In this document: one piece after another, positions 53,578-63,354 of the stretch | Position numbering within the stretch: the first letter of the stretch is position 1 | Layout of the letters: every line of letters starts with the position of its first letter | Assembly (NCBI RefSeq): GCF_003966225.1 | Contig: NZ_RXNU01000010.1 | Location: 1 to 64,000 of the forward strand | DNA length: 64,000 nucleotides | Origin: Shewanella canadensis | Lineage (GTDB): Bacteria > Pseudomonadota > Gammaproteobacteria > Enterobacterales > Shewanellaceae | Direction of reading: 5' to 3' | The notes under the pieces: generated by a model | What the model was told of the DNA's origin: nothing | The model's input: only the letters and a program-made list of their open reading frames with translations | Database searches by the model: none | Program-made: the position numbers and the translations under genes

Positions 53578-53587
53578 GGGGGGGGGG
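53578..53587 (+). repeat. Run of ten G residues upstream of uvrA
   Basis: A homopolymer of 10 G about 160 bp before the uvrA start. It is prone to slipped-strand length variation and to sequencing error. Confidence 0.85.
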
Positions 53588-53743
53588 TCTGGTTAGCCGA
53601 ACAGGCCGCTTCTCTTATAAACTCTGCTTCACAGCTCTGAACAGGCTCAAATGAATACATAATTACGGAAGCTGATAAGTGAGACCTGAGTCAATTTTTA
53701 TGCGATAATCGATCTCTTTTTTATTCGGCATACAGAGAGAAAG

Positions 53744-56581
53744 ATGGACAAGATTGAAGTACGTGGCGCCCGCACCCACAATCTAAAAAACATCAACCTG
53801 ACAATTCCCAGAGACAAGTTAATCGTAATTACCGGCCTATCGGGATCGGGAAAATCGTCTCTGGCATTCGATACTCTCTATGCCGAAGGCCAGAGACGTT
53901 ACGTCGAATCACTATCGGCTTATGCGCGCCAATTTTTAAGCTTAATGGAGAAGCCCGATGTCGACCATATCGAAGGCTTAAGTCCGGCCATATCGATCGA
54001 GCAAAAATCGACGTCTCATAACCCACGTTCGACAGTGGGAACCATCACAGAGATCTACGATTATCTGCGTTTGCTCTTTGCACGCGTAGGTGAGCCACGC
54101 TGTCCTACTCATGGCCAACCATTGGCGGCGCAAACCATCAGCCAGATGGTCGATAAAGTCATTGAGTTACCCGAAGGCAGTCGCCAGATGCTGCTGGCTC
54201 CTGTGGTCAATAACCGTAAAGGCGAACATGTAAAACTGCTGGACAGTCTCTCTGCCCAAGGATTTATTCGCGCCCGCATCGATGGAGAGGTCTGCGATCT
54301 CACCGATCCGCCAGAGCTTGAACTCCATGTAAAGCACACCATCGAGGTGGTCGTCGATCGATTTAAGGTTCGTGAAGAGATCAAGCAAAGGCTCGCCGAG
54401 TCGTTCGAGACTGCCCTCGAACTTTCCGGCGGTATTGTCACCGTCGCGAATATGGATAGTGACAAGCCAGCCCAGAGCGAAGAGCTCTTGTTCTCCGCCA
54501 ATTTTGCCTGTCCTCACTGTGGTTACTCGATGGCTGAACTCGAGCCGAGAATATTTTCCTTCAATAATCCGGCCGGAGCCTGTGGCACCTGTGACGGATT
54601 AGGCGTACAGCAGTTTTTTGATTCTGAACGTGTGATCATGAACTCTGAACTTTCATTGGCTGGTGGTGCGATTCGAGGCTGGGATAGACGCAACTTTTAT
54701 TACTTCCAGATGCTCACCTCCCTGGCCGAACATTATAAATTCGATATTGAAAAGCCATTTCAAGAGCTCAGTGCAGAAGTTACAAAGTTGGTGCTCTATG
54801 GTTCAGGTACCGAGAGTATTGCCTTTAAATATATTAATGACCGTGGGGATGTGGTTGTCCGTAACCATCCTTTCGAAGGCATTCTCAATAACATGGACAG
54901 ACGTTACCGTGAAACTGAGTCTAATGCGGTCCGTGAAGAGTTGGCTAAGTTTATTAACACCCAGTCTTGTCAGAGCTGCGGCGGTTCACGTCTGCGTGAA
55001 GAGGCGAGAAATGTCTTTATCAATGATCTGAACCTTCCCATGTTGACCCAATGGTCAATTGGTGAAGCGATGGACTATTTCTCAAACCTAGAGCTCACAG
55101 GCCAAAGGGCACAGATCGCCGATAAGATCCTTAAAGAGGTTCGCGACAGATTAGGCTTCCTCGTTAACGTCGGCCTGAACTACCTTAGCCTGTCACGTTC
55201 GGCCGATACTCTTTCAGGCGGTGAGGCACAACGTATCAGACTCGCAAGCCAGATTGGTGCGGGGCTGGTCGGTGTGATGTATGTGCTCGATGAACCCTCG
55301 ATTGGCCTTCATCAACGTGACAATGAACGCCTGCTACAAACTCTCATCCATCTCAGGGATCTGGGAAATACCGTCATAGTCGTCGAACACGATGAAGACG
55401 CCATAAAAATGGCCGATCATGTTATTGATATCGGTCCGGGTGCAGGCGTCCACGGTGGTGAAGTTATCAGTGATGGTACGTTAGAAGATATTCTCAACTG
55501 TGAAGAGTCTATTACCGGCCAATATCTCTCAGGCAAGAAACAGATCCACATCACCGAAGAGCGTGTGGCCTACAATGGCGATAAGCTTATCGAGCTGTTT
55601 GGAGCTAGCGGTAATAACCTCAAAGATGTCGATCTCACGATCCCTGTGGGTTTGTTCACTTGTGTCACGGGCGTATCGGGCTCCGGAAAGTCGACACTGA
55701 TTAACGATACTTTTTACAAGATTGCTCACCGACAACTCAACGGCGCAACCGTCGATGAGCCCGCGCCATACAAAAGTATCGAAGGGATGGATCATTGCGA
55801 TAAGGTGGTCGATATTGACCAGAGTCCCATTGGCCGAACCCCTAGATCGAACCCTGCGACCTATACAGGTATCTTCACACCGATAAGGGAGCTGTTTGCG
55901 GCGACTCAGGAATCTCGGACCCGTGGCTACAAGCCAGGTCGTTTCTCTTTCAATGTGAAAGGCGGACGCTGTGAAGCCTGTCAGGGTGATGGACTCATTA
56001 AAGTTGAGATGCACTTCCTGCCTGATGTCTATGTACCCTGTGACAGCTGTAAGAGTAAGCGGTATAACCGCGAAACCTTAGAGGTTAAATACAAGGGTAA
56101 GAGTATCCACGAGGTGCTGGATATGACCGTCGAAGAAGCACGTCCCTTCTTCGATGCCGTTCCAGCCATCGCTCGTAAACTGCAGACCCTGATCGAAGTC
56201 GGCCTCTCTTATATTAGCCTTGGACAGAGTGCGACCACCTTATCCGGCGGTGAGGCTCAGCGAGTCAAATTGGCTAAGGAGCTTTCCAAGCGTGATACCG
56301 GCCAGACCCTCTATATTCTCGATGAACCGACGACAGGGTTGCACTTCGCCGATATTCAGCTGTTATTAGACGTTCTACATAGACTCAAAGCACATGGCAA
56401 CACTATCGTGGTCATCGAGCATAACTTAGATGTCATCAAGACAGCCGACTGGATCATCGATTTAGGTCCTGAAGGAGGCTCGGGAGGCGGAACCATTCTG
56501 GTAACAGGTACGCCAGAGCAGGTAGCGGAACATGAAGCGTCTCACACGGCCCGATTCCTTAAACCCCTGTTAGAAAAGTAG
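53744..56581 (+). CDS. uvrA: Excinuclease ABC subunit A
   Basis: A 945-residue UvrA, the damage-sensing ABC ATPase of nucleotide excision repair. Two ABC modules: Walker A GLSGSGKSSLAFDTLY (about 31) and GVSGSGKSTLINDTFY (about 643); signatures TLSGGEAQRIRLASQ and TLSGGEAQRVKLAKE; Walker B VLDEPSIGLH and ILDEPTTGLH. Zinc modules are visible (CPHCGYS, CGTCDG; CEACQGDG, CDSCKSKRYN). AGAGAAAG precedes the ATG. No convincing LexA box is found in its leader. Confidence 0.98.
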   Translation: MDKIEVRGARTHNLKNINLTIPRDKLIVITGLSGSGKSSLAFDTLYAEGQRRYVESLSAYARQFLSLMEKPDVDHIEGLSPAISIEQKSTSHNPRSTVGTITEIYDYLRLLFARVGEPRCPTHGQPLAAQTISQMVDKVIELPEGSRQMLLAPVVNNRKGEHVKLLDSLSAQGFIRARIDGEVCDLTDPPELELHVKHTIEVVVDRFKVREEIKQRLAESFETALELSGGIVTVANMDSDKPAQSEELLFSANFACPHCGYSMAELEPRIFSFNNPAGACGTCDGLGVQQFFDSERVIMNSELSLAGGAIRGWDRRNFYYFQMLTSLAEHYKFDIEKPFQELSAEVTKLVLYGSGTESIAFKYINDRGDVVVRNHPFEGILNNMDRRYRETESNAVREELAKFINTQSCQSCGGSRLREEARNVFINDLNLPMLTQWSIGEAMDYFSNLELTGQRAQIADKILKEVRDRLGFLVNVGLNYLSLSRSADTLSGGEAQRIRLASQIGAGLVGVMYVLDEPSIGLHQRDNERLLQTLIHLRDLGNTVIVVEHDEDAIKMADHVIDIGPGAGVHGGEVISDGTLEDILNCEESITGQYLSGKKQIHITEERVAYNGDKLIELFGASGNNLKDVDLTIPVGLFTCVTGVSGSGKSTLINDTFYKIAHRQLNGATVDEPAPYKSIEGMDHCDKVVDIDQSPIGRTPRSNPATYTGIFTPIRELFAATQESRTRGYKPGRFSFNVKGGRCEACQGDGLIKVEMHFLPDVYVPCDSCKSKRYNRETLEVKYKGKSIHEVLDMTVEEARPFFDAVPAIARKLQTLIEVGLSYISLGQSATTLSGGEAQRVKLAKELSKRDTGQTLYILDEPTTGLHFADIQLLLDVLHRLKAHGNTIVVIEHNLDVIKTADWIIDLGPEGGSGGGTILVTGTPEQVAEHEASHTARFLKPLLEK

Positions 56582-56705
56582 AGAGATTTGCTCAGTTTTA
56601 ATTAAACCGGACTCCGGCATGCTCTGCCGGAGTCATTCTCACCTATCATTCCCTCACATCTACTGCTAGCTTGTCTGTATGGCCTTTTAATGAGTTGAGG
56701 TGATT

Positions 56706-57770
56706 GTGTCAAAGAGATGTCCGGCTGCCGTCCAAGAGCATGGCTTAAACAAGGTAGGGATAATTGCACACATCCTATCGGTCATCACTCTTATCACCTT
56801 AATTTCCGGCTGCACTACCGACACGTCTCCCTCATGCAGGGCAAGAGTGACATCCGACTGGGCCAACACCACTGATCTGAAAAGTGATATTAACCAACTC
56901 ACCTCTCCGGCACTTCAAGGACGTAAAACCGGGACTCGGGGCGCCAAACTGAGTCGAGAGTTTATCTCCCAGCGATTTGCACAGATAGGGCTCACTCCTT
57001 GGTTACCCTCGTCCGAATCTGATGATGTTGTCGATTATGCAATCCCCTTTACCTACGACTACCAATTCAGTCAACGTCAGGGGATCAACTTAGTCGGGGT
57101 TCTGAAATCTCCCACACCAAGCAGTCGATGGCGGATCGTCATTGCCCATTATGATCATTTAGGAAAAAAAGCAGGCAAAGTCCATCCGGGAGCCGATGAT
57201 AATGCGTCTGGAGTGGCCGCGATGCTGCAAATCGCAGCTCAAAGCGCCGCCACTCAAGATAATACAGAAAGAGCAAACTTGATGTTTGTGGCGACAGATG
57301 CCGAGGAACAGGGACTCTTCGGAGGTTATGCACTGGTTGAACGCTTGAATAATCCAGCTTCGATTCCCACTAGTGAACAGATAGAGTTGGCAATAAATTT
57401 GGATATGATCGGCAGGCCGGGTAGACCCTATGCTATTTACCTTGAAGGTAAGAGAGGCTTTAAAAATTTCAACCAGATCCGACAACGGATCACCGCAGAA
57501 AACAGCTTATGTATCAAGGCTAACCACCCCGGAGCACTTGGGCGGGAGCTAAAGCGTGTCGATTGGCTCAGGGCGTCGGATCATTACCCTTTACATAAAG
57601 CCGGGATCCCCTGGCTTTACTTTGGAGTGCCCCCACATAGGGACTACCACGCCCCCACAGACACGACAGAAAAAATAGATCTTAAATTTCTGGCCGCTGT
57701 GACTGAATCAGCCTATCAACTGCTGATAATTAACAGTTTACTACTACAAAACACGCCACAATCTCAATAA
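56706..57770 (+). CDS. M28-family zinc peptidase, predicted lipoprotein
   Basis: About 354 residues, starting at a GTG with GAGG five bases upstream. A hydrophobic segment ends in the lipobox LISGC (about Cys35), so the protein is probably lipid-anchored. The peptidase domain has HYDHLG (first zinc ligand), GADDNASGVAAML (bridging Asp), ATDAEEQGLFG (catalytic and zinc Glu), NLDMIGRP and a final His in DYHAPTDTTEKID. This is an aminopeptidase-like fold for periplasmic peptides. A short spacer separates it from uvrA. Confidence 0.88.
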   Translation: MSKRCPAAVQEHGLNKVGIIAHILSVITLITLISGCTTDTSPSCRARVTSDWANTTDLKSDINQLTSPALQGRKTGTRGAKLSREFISQRFAQIGLTPWLPSSESDDVVDYAIPFTYDYQFSQRQGINLVGVLKSPTPSSRWRIVIAHYDHLGKKAGKVHPGADDNASGVAAMLQIAAQSAATQDNTERANLMFVATDAEEQGLFGGYALVERLNNPASIPTSEQIELAINLDMIGRPGRPYAIYLEGKRGFKNFNQIRQRITAENSLCIKANHPGALGRELKRVDWLRASDHYPLHKAGIPWLYFGVPPHRDYHAPTDTTEKIDLKFLAAVTESAYQLLIINSLLLQNTPQSQ

Positions 57771-57859
57771 ACAATTATTTTTTTAGCGAGCTAACACGCT
57801 AATAACAAAGTTGTTTTTAATGATTTCAGCTGGTTACCGGCGAAAACCACCGATGTTAA

Positions 57860-57889
57860 TTGGTAATACCAATTGCACCCTGCTATAAT
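57860..57889 (+). promoter_or_regulatory. Promoter candidate for deaD with a long 5'-UTR
   Basis: TTGGTA (57860-57865) and TATAAT (57884-57889) with 18-bp spacing. The -35 box lies in the inverted repeat AATTGG-TAATA-CCAATT. Transcription from here would give a leader of roughly 100 bases, in keeping with cold-shock type control known for deaD-like genes. Confidence 0.6.
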
Positions 57890-57998
57890 AACTGGCTTAC
57901 TGATAAATTTTCGGTGCGGGAAGTCGACACGGGGTTGATTTTCTGTCTATAAACCCAAGTACATTTATTGTGCTTGCTATTCCACAAGGCTACAACCC

Positions 57999-59840
57999 AT
58001 GTCATCCAGTGAAAAAACTTTCCGCGAACTCGGTCTTGCCGAGCCTTTGTTGCGTGCTCTTGACGAGCTCGGCTACGAAAAACCAACTCCTATTCAGGCT
58101 GCGAGTATCGATCCTCTCATGGCCGGAAAAGATATTTTAGGTCAGGCGCAAACCGGTACAGGTAAAACTGGTGCTTTCGCACTGCCTCTACTAAACAGCA
58201 TCGACCCAAATACTCATGCTCCACAAATTTTGGTACTTGCACCAACACGTGAACTTGCAGTGCAGGTCGCAGAAGCTTTTGGTAGCTACGCAAAATTTAT
58301 GAAGGGTCTACACGTTCTGCCGATTTACGGCGGACAGAGTATGCATCAGCAGTTAAATGCTTTGCGTCGTGGACCACAAATCATTGTAGGTACTCCAGGC
58401 CGTGTTATGGATCATATGCGCCGTGGCACTCTTAAGTTAGAGTCACTGAAAGCGATGGTACTTGACGAAGCCGATGAGATGCTAAAAATGGGCTTCATCG
58501 ATGATATCGAATGGATCCTTGAGCATACACCTAAGCAACGTCAACTTGCGCTATTCTCGGCAACTATGCCTGAGCAGATTAAGCGTGTAGCTAACAAGTA
58601 TCTGTCTGAGCCTGTACACGTTAAGATTGCTGCGACAACTGCCACTGTTGAAACTATTGAGCAGCGTTTTGTACAAGTTTCACAACACAACAAACTTGAA
58701 GCACTCGTCCGTGTTTTAGAAGTTGAGAAGACCGAAGGTATTATCATCTTCGTTCGTACTCGTAACAGTTGTGTTGAGCTAGCCGAGAAGTTAGAAGCTC
58801 GCGGTTACGCTTCATCACCACTACACGGTGATATGAACCAACAAGCACGTGAACGTGCCGTTGACCAACTTAAGCGTGGCACGCTAGATATCATCATTGC
58901 AACTGATGTCGCGGCACGTGGTCTCGATGTTGAGCGTATCGGGCACGTAGTAAACTACGATATCCCATATGATACCGAAGCTTACGTTCACCGTATCGGC
59001 CGTACAGGTCGTGCTGGTCGTACTGGTATGGCAATTCTTTTCGTTACACACAGAGAGATGCGTATGCTACGCACTATCGAACGTGCGACTAAGAGCCGTA
59101 TCTCACCAATGGATGTCCCTAGCCCAGAGACTGTGACCGAGCGTCGTCTTTCTCGCCTAGGTGAGCAAGTTTCTGAGATTATCGCCAAAGACTCTTTAGA
59201 TTTCATGAAGGGCGCCGTTGCTCAACTTTGTCAGCAACTAGAAGTCGATACAGACATTCTTGCCGCAGCACTACTGCAGCAAGTACAAAAAGACCGTCCA
59301 CTGCAGTTACCATCGATTCATGAACGTCAACGTGATAGCCGTGATGACCGTAACTCTCGTGATCGTAACGAACGCGGCTCGCGTGAACGTAGTGAGCGCG
59401 GTGATCGTCCACGTCGTGAGTCTCGTCCAACACCAGCAAACCTCGGTGCAGCGGATTCATTGAAGGATAATCCAGACGTTAAGATGTGCCGTTACATCAT
59501 CGATGTAGGTCGTGAGCATGGCGTTGGCGTAGGTAACATCGTAGGTGCCGTTGCTAACGAAGCAAACATCGACAGCCGTTACATCGGTCAGATCCAATTG
59601 TTTGATCAAGTTACTGCTATCGACTTGCCTGACGGAATGCCAAAAGACGTACTAGAGCACCTTAAGAAAGTACGTGTTTGTGGTAAACCTCTTAATATCC
59701 GTGATGCCGCAGGTGCTGATATTCCTACAGGTGGCGATAGCCGTCCAGCACGTCGTCCACGCAAGCCTTCTGGCGACCGTCGCCCATCGGGTGACAGAAA
59801 GCCACACCGTAAAGGTAACCCATCGAAAGATGGTGAGTAA
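57999..59840 (+). CDS. deaD: DEAD-box RNA helicase DeaD/CsdA
   Basis: A 613-residue helicase. Q motif GYEKPTPIQAASI, motif I AQTGTGKTGAF, motif II DEADEML, motif III SAT, motif V ATDVAARGLD and motif VI HRIGRTGRAGR are all present. An Arg/Asp/Ser-rich segment (about 445-480) leads to the DbpA-type RNA-binding domain (GREHGVGVGNIVGAVANEAN, IDSRYIGQIQLFD) and a basic RPRKPSGDRRPSGDRK tail. It remodels RNA in ribosome assembly and decay, especially in the cold. Codon use is that of a highly expressed gene. Confidence 0.96.
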   Translation: MSSSEKTFRELGLAEPLLRALDELGYEKPTPIQAASIDPLMAGKDILGQAQTGTGKTGAFALPLLNSIDPNTHAPQILVLAPTRELAVQVAEAFGSYAKFMKGLHVLPIYGGQSMHQQLNALRRGPQIIVGTPGRVMDHMRRGTLKLESLKAMVLDEADEMLKMGFIDDIEWILEHTPKQRQLALFSATMPEQIKRVANKYLSEPVHVKIAATTATVETIEQRFVQVSQHNKLEALVRVLEVEKTEGIIIFVRTRNSCVELAEKLEARGYASSPLHGDMNQQARERAVDQLKRGTLDIIIATDVAARGLDVERIGHVVNYDIPYDTEAYVHRIGRTGRAGRTGMAILFVTHREMRMLRTIERATKSRISPMDVPSPETVTERRLSRLGEQVSEIIAKDSLDFMKGAVAQLCQQLEVDTDILAAALLQQVQKDRPLQLPSIHERQRDSRDDRNSRDRNERGSRERSERGDRPRRESRPTPANLGAADSLKDNPDVKMCRYIIDVGREHGVGVGNIVGAVANEANIDSRYIGQIQLFDQVTAIDLPDGMPKDVLEHLKKVRVCGKPLNIRDAAGADIPTGGDSRPARRPRKPSGDRRPSGDRKPHRKGNPSKDGE

Positions 59841-59876
59841 TCAATTATCGGTACACTTTTAACGAAGTGACAGAGT

Positions 59877-59907
59877 AAAAAAAAGGAGCCTGAGGCTCCT
59901 TTTTTTA
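59877..59907 (+). terminator. Terminator after deaD
   Basis: A8 tract, AAGGAGCC / GGCTCCTT stem with a TGA loop, then T7. The remaining 240 bp to the next gene show nothing recognisable. Confidence 0.9.
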
Positions 59908-60145
59908 TACCTTTAAAACAGGAATTGCTCATTCTTCCACTACCTCGCATATACATCTGTATACGCAATCGAAACTGTTATCACACATATAGTAGACCGA
60001 TTAAAAACAGCTTGAACATTAACGTAGCACACTGATAACCCGTACAATTTGTTACAAGGTCCAGCTCACACTCCTCCCACCCTAAACGCGATATTGCTTA
60101 GCAAGATTAATAAAATCCCCCCTTACATCTCTCAGACTGCAAACT

Positions 60146-61102
60146 ATGCTGAAATTTAATCAAGACATTCGTCAGCGTATCGGCGATATGATGATGCAGT
60201 ACCTCATTATTGACACCTCGAAACCTGTCGTTGTTACCTTTGCACCGGGTTGTGAGGCCATAGATGAGAAAAGCATGGATGAAAACAAGCCACTTTGGGG
60301 TTTCGACTTTCTCAGTAAAAAGAAAATTAATACCATCTCATTTGTTCATATAGGCGAGAACAACTATTACCAGTCCCGTGAATTCGAAGACTTCCTCGAA
60401 GAGCTGGGAGATGAGTTAGGTGTATTTCCAGAGAGAATAGGATATGGGGTAAGCCGTGGAGGGTTTGCCACCTCTCTTTATGCTAACAGTTTAAAATTGG
60501 ACAGGGCTTTACTCTTGATGCCCTTAAGCACTTATGACAAGCGAGTCACCCCTTGGGATCCAAAGGTACAAAAAGCCAGTCAAAATTCGTCCCTTTCTAC
60601 GTTAAATAAAGATGCCGCAATTTGTAGTATTCCTTTAACGATCATTTATGATCCACTATTCAAAGCAGATCGCCTGCATGTAGAGCGTTATTCTAATGTC
60701 ATCAACAGGTTAAAGTTACCCGGTGTGGGTCATAGAATCCCCAGAGCACTGCAGGATATGGGGCTACTGAAAAAAGTGGTACTCGACTTTATCGATAATA
60801 GACTCGATACAGAGGCTTTCCCCGAACTCATTCGGGAACGACGAAAGCTATCTTATTACTATCGAAGTCTGTTAAGTGACCCGACACAGAAATTAACCTT
60901 TAAGCGGAAGTTGATTCTTTATTATCACAAGCTGAGTTTGCAACTGGCAAACATTGAAGATGAGCCTGGAAGAATACTCTGCCGACTTAGACAGAGCTTA
61001 TTCAAACGAAAATATCTCGTTGAAAAATGTCACAATCAACTACAACACGTCATCACAGAGAGGCCATTAGCGCTCAGTACCGCGATGGTGTTTTGTTTAT
61101 GA
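60146..61102 (+). CDS. Alpha/beta-hydrolase-like hypothetical protein
   Basis: A 318-residue protein. VVVTFAPG and the nucleophile elbow GYGVSRGGFATSLYA (Ser about 113) suggest an alpha/beta-hydrolase. IYDPLFKADR could provide the acidic residue, and LPGVGHRIPRAL the His. The C-terminal ~100 residues are basic and helical, unusual for a simple hydrolase. Similar folds occur in surface-polysaccharide modification proteins, but I cannot name a substrate. Stands alone; convergent with the VOC gene. Confidence 0.6.
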   Translation: MLKFNQDIRQRIGDMMMQYLIIDTSKPVVVTFAPGCEAIDEKSMDENKPLWGFDFLSKKKINTISFVHIGENNYYQSREFEDFLEELGDELGVFPERIGYGVSRGGFATSLYANSLKLDRALLLMPLSTYDKRVTPWDPKVQKASQNSSLSTLNKDAAICSIPLTIIYDPLFKADRLHVERYSNVINRLKLPGVGHRIPRALQDMGLLKKVVLDFIDNRLDTEAFPELIRERRKLSYYYRSLLSDPTQKLTFKRKLILYYHKLSLQLANIEDEPGRILCRLRQSLFKRKYLVEKCHNQLQHVITERPLALSTAMVFCL

Positions 61103-61152
61103 GTAATCTATTTATAAGTGCTGCTATTGGCAGCGCCACTTTCAATCATGCG

Positions 61153-61695
61153 TTACTTACCATTGAACTGCTCTTCATGTAACCAGGCTGCATGTTTAGG
61201 CGCTTTCTTAGTTCTTGACCACTCCTCCAACATGGCTGGTCCCACCTTCTTCAACTCTGCAAATTGCCCCGGCGTGCCGGTAACACAGGTAAGCTCTAAT
61301 CTATGACCGCTGGGATCGAAGAAGTAGATCGATTCTATGATGCCGTGTTTCGTAATACCCAGCACATCTACGCCCTTCGTCTCCAACTCGGCTTTAGCCT
61401 CTACCAGGGCATCTCGATCTTTTACCCTGAACGCAATGTGTTGCACCCACTCGGGTGTGTTTCTGTCGCGATCCATCTTCGGAGAGTTGGGAAGTTCGAA
61501 AAAGGCTAGAATATTGCCATTGCCCGCATCCAGAAACAGGTGCATATAAGGATCGGGCTCTTGTGTTGAGGGCACTTTATCTTCGGCAATGGCAACCAGA
61601 AACTCCATATTGAGTTTATCTTTATAGAACTCGACCGTCTCTTTAGCATCGTTACAGCGATAAGCCACATGATGTATCTGCTCAATATTAATCAT
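61153..61695 (-). CDS. VOC-family (glyoxalase/dioxygenase-like) protein
   Basis: About 180 residues from the ATG at 61695 (MINIEQIHHVAYRC). Two beta-alpha-beta-beta-beta halves: the first has HHVAYRCNDAKETVEFYKD and ILAFFELPNSP; the second has VQHIAFRVKDRDALVEAK and IESIYFFDPSGHRLELTC. Metal ligands are the His in HHVAYR, the His in VQHIAF and the Glu in LELTC. The substrate is unknown. It is divergent from a MarR regulator, which is the usual sign of a regulator-target pair. Confidence 0.85.
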   Translation of the reverse strand: MINIEQIHHVAYRCNDAKETVEFYKDKLNMEFLVAIAEDKVPSTQEPDPYMHLFLDAGNGNILAFFELPNSPKMDRDRNTPEWVQHIAFRVKDRDALVEAKAELETKGVDVLGITKHGIIESIYFFDPSGHRLELTCVTGTPGQFAELKKVGPAMLEEWSRTKKAPKHAAWLHEEQFNGK

Positions 61696-61888
61696 ACCGA
61701 ATCTAATCCCCAACAAATATAGTAACAAGTGTTACCAACTGTACTCCTGTTCGCCATGTAGGTCAATATATCCTCAACGTATGTCAAATCGAGAATCTTC
61801 AACAAGATATAAACCATTGAATGAAGTCGCATCTAATGTCTGTTTGGGTATAATCGAGAGCTTAACTCATTATAGGATGACCCTTTTT

Positions 61889-62404
61889 ATGGCTGTAGAC
61901 AGCATAGAGCCTCGTCAGAGCCTCGAAGTCAGTTTGGATATGGATCTCTTCTTTCCCTATCAGCTAACACAACTGCAATCGAGTGTGAGCGATAATATTG
62001 CTGAGATCTACACGGGTCACTTCGATCTAACACGACATGAATGGCGAATACTCGCCGTGCTTGGCACGGGTCAGGCACTCTCGGCTAAACATATAGGTCA
62101 ACTGATCAACTTGGAAAAAATGCAAACCAGTCGCGCCCTTGCCAAAATGATAAACAAAGCGTTAATCGTAAAAGTCGAAGACAGGAGTGATAAACGCTCA
62201 TCTTTATTAAAATTAACAGTCCAAGGACTCAGAGTGCATCGGGAGTTAGCCCCGATGGTTTTAGCAAGAGAGCAGGCACTGTTATCCGTTCTCAGTGAAG
62301 ATGAGCATGACCAACTCAAGCAGATCATGGATAAGCTGTTTGCCCAATCTAAGGCGATACAAGCACAAGCAAAATCATTGTTTACTTCCTACAAAGAAGA
62401 CTAA
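61889..62404 (+). CDS. MarR-family transcriptional regulator
   Basis: About 171 residues from the ATG at 61889. A longer in-frame start (61781) lacks a ribosome site, and a TATAAT (61849-61854) lies within the extension, so the shorter form is preferred. The winged helix domain includes LTRHEWRILAVLGTGQALSA, KHIGQLINLEKMQTSRALAK and the wing VEDRSDKRSSLLKLT. The divergent VOC gene is the likely target, probably sensing a small aromatic or electrophile. The 3' end overlaps the convergent membrane protein gene by 30 bp. Confidence 0.82.
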   Translation: MAVDSIEPRQSLEVSLDMDLFFPYQLTQLQSSVSDNIAEIYTGHFDLTRHEWRILAVLGTGQALSAKHIGQLINLEKMQTSRALAKMINKALIVKVEDRSDKRSSLLKLTVQGLRVHRELAPMVLAREQALLSVLSEDEHDQLKQIMDKLFAQSKAIQAQAKSLFTSYKED

Positions 62405-62791
62405 AGCATAGATGCAGAATAATAAGATGACAGACACGAAACAACGCCTTCTGGACTCTTGACCATAGGCATTAAGTAAACTTGGAAACAGCAGGAAATT
62501 GAACGGATTAAATAAGTTTTTATAACAAAATATCTGAACCCCCTCTCTTCGGCCTCTCTTTACCATAAGATAGAAGTAGTAGCAGAATCGTCCAACAAGA
62601 AAGGGAAGGCTAACAAACATGACCACAGAGAGAGCCATCTCGATTCCGGACAGGTGAACATCTAATTGAAAAAGGCGGTTAACGCTTCCGGTTAGGACAA
62701 CAACAAAACCAACCGTGACTAATGTCGAAAACAGCAAAAAGAGTAAGCTGGAACTTATCAACTTATACAAATCGATACTGATATTACGCAT
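62375..62791 (-). CDS. Hypothetical membrane protein
   Basis: About 138 residues from the ATG at 62791 (MRNISIDLYK), with an upstream in-frame ATG possible. Three hydrophobic segments: LISSSLLFLLFSTLVTVGFV, MALSVVMFVSLPFLVGRF and VSVILLFCIYALVFFV, plus a basic loop KRGRREG. Family not recognised. It overlaps the MarR gene tail-to-tail. Confidence 0.6.
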   Translation of the reverse strand: MRNISIDLYKLISSSLLFLLFSTLVTVGFVVVLTGSVNRLFQLDVHLSGIEMALSVVMFVSLPFLVGRFCYYFYLMVKRGRREGVQIFCYKNLFNPFNFLLFPSLLNAYGQESRRRCFVSVILLFCIYALVFFVGSKQ

Positions 62792-62954
62792 GCAAAACCT
62801 CAAACTAGTCGTAAATAAGCCATCAATATCTTGTCCGTAAGAAATTTCAGTTTTATCCTGATACTCCTAAATTTAGTACATTATGATGTTTCTAATTTGA
62901 AAAAATCGTAAATCTAAATATCTATAAGATACGCAAAGCTAGCCAGACTGACGC

Positions 62955-63170
62955 TCAGTCGATGGTGAGCTTATCCGCCACATACCGGGCAATAGCAAGG
63001 CTGGCCGTGAGTCCCGAAGACTCTATACCATATAGATTTACGAGTCCGCTAAAACCATGCTCGACTTCTCCCTGGATCTGAAAATCCCTAAAACTATCTC
63101 CAGGCCCCTGTAACTTAGGACGAATACCTGAATAGCTTGGCTGTAATTTATTGAGATCGACACCAATCAA
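62955..63170 (-). pseudogene. C-terminal remnant of an LhgO-like FAD-dependent oxidoreductase
   Basis: The frame LNKLQPSYSGIRPKL followed by FRDFQIQGEVEHGFSGLVNL and YGIESSGLTASLAIARYVAD matches the end of the DAO-type family that includes L-2-hydroxyglutarate oxidase. Only about 70 residues remain; the FAD-binding N-terminus is absent upstream. No start signal. It is a decaying gene fragment in an AT-rich gap. Confidence 0.75.
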
Positions 63171-63354
63171 CTAAACCACTGAATATAAAGACATACTGAA
63201 CTCAATTCCTGTTGAAAATTATCACCCGTTTTTGTATTCTCATGCTAACGTCATTTTAAAACGACCAATTGATTCTTATTTTTTGCAGCTTCACTAAACC
63301 TGTTCTACGTTTAAAGGGCGCTAAAATAATTAAAATAACTAACAGGAAGATATT

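Noticed and set aside
53590..53743. LexA box for uvrA
   Set aside because: I looked for CTGT-N8-ACAG type sites in the leader and found only poor partial matches, so no SOS operator is claimed.
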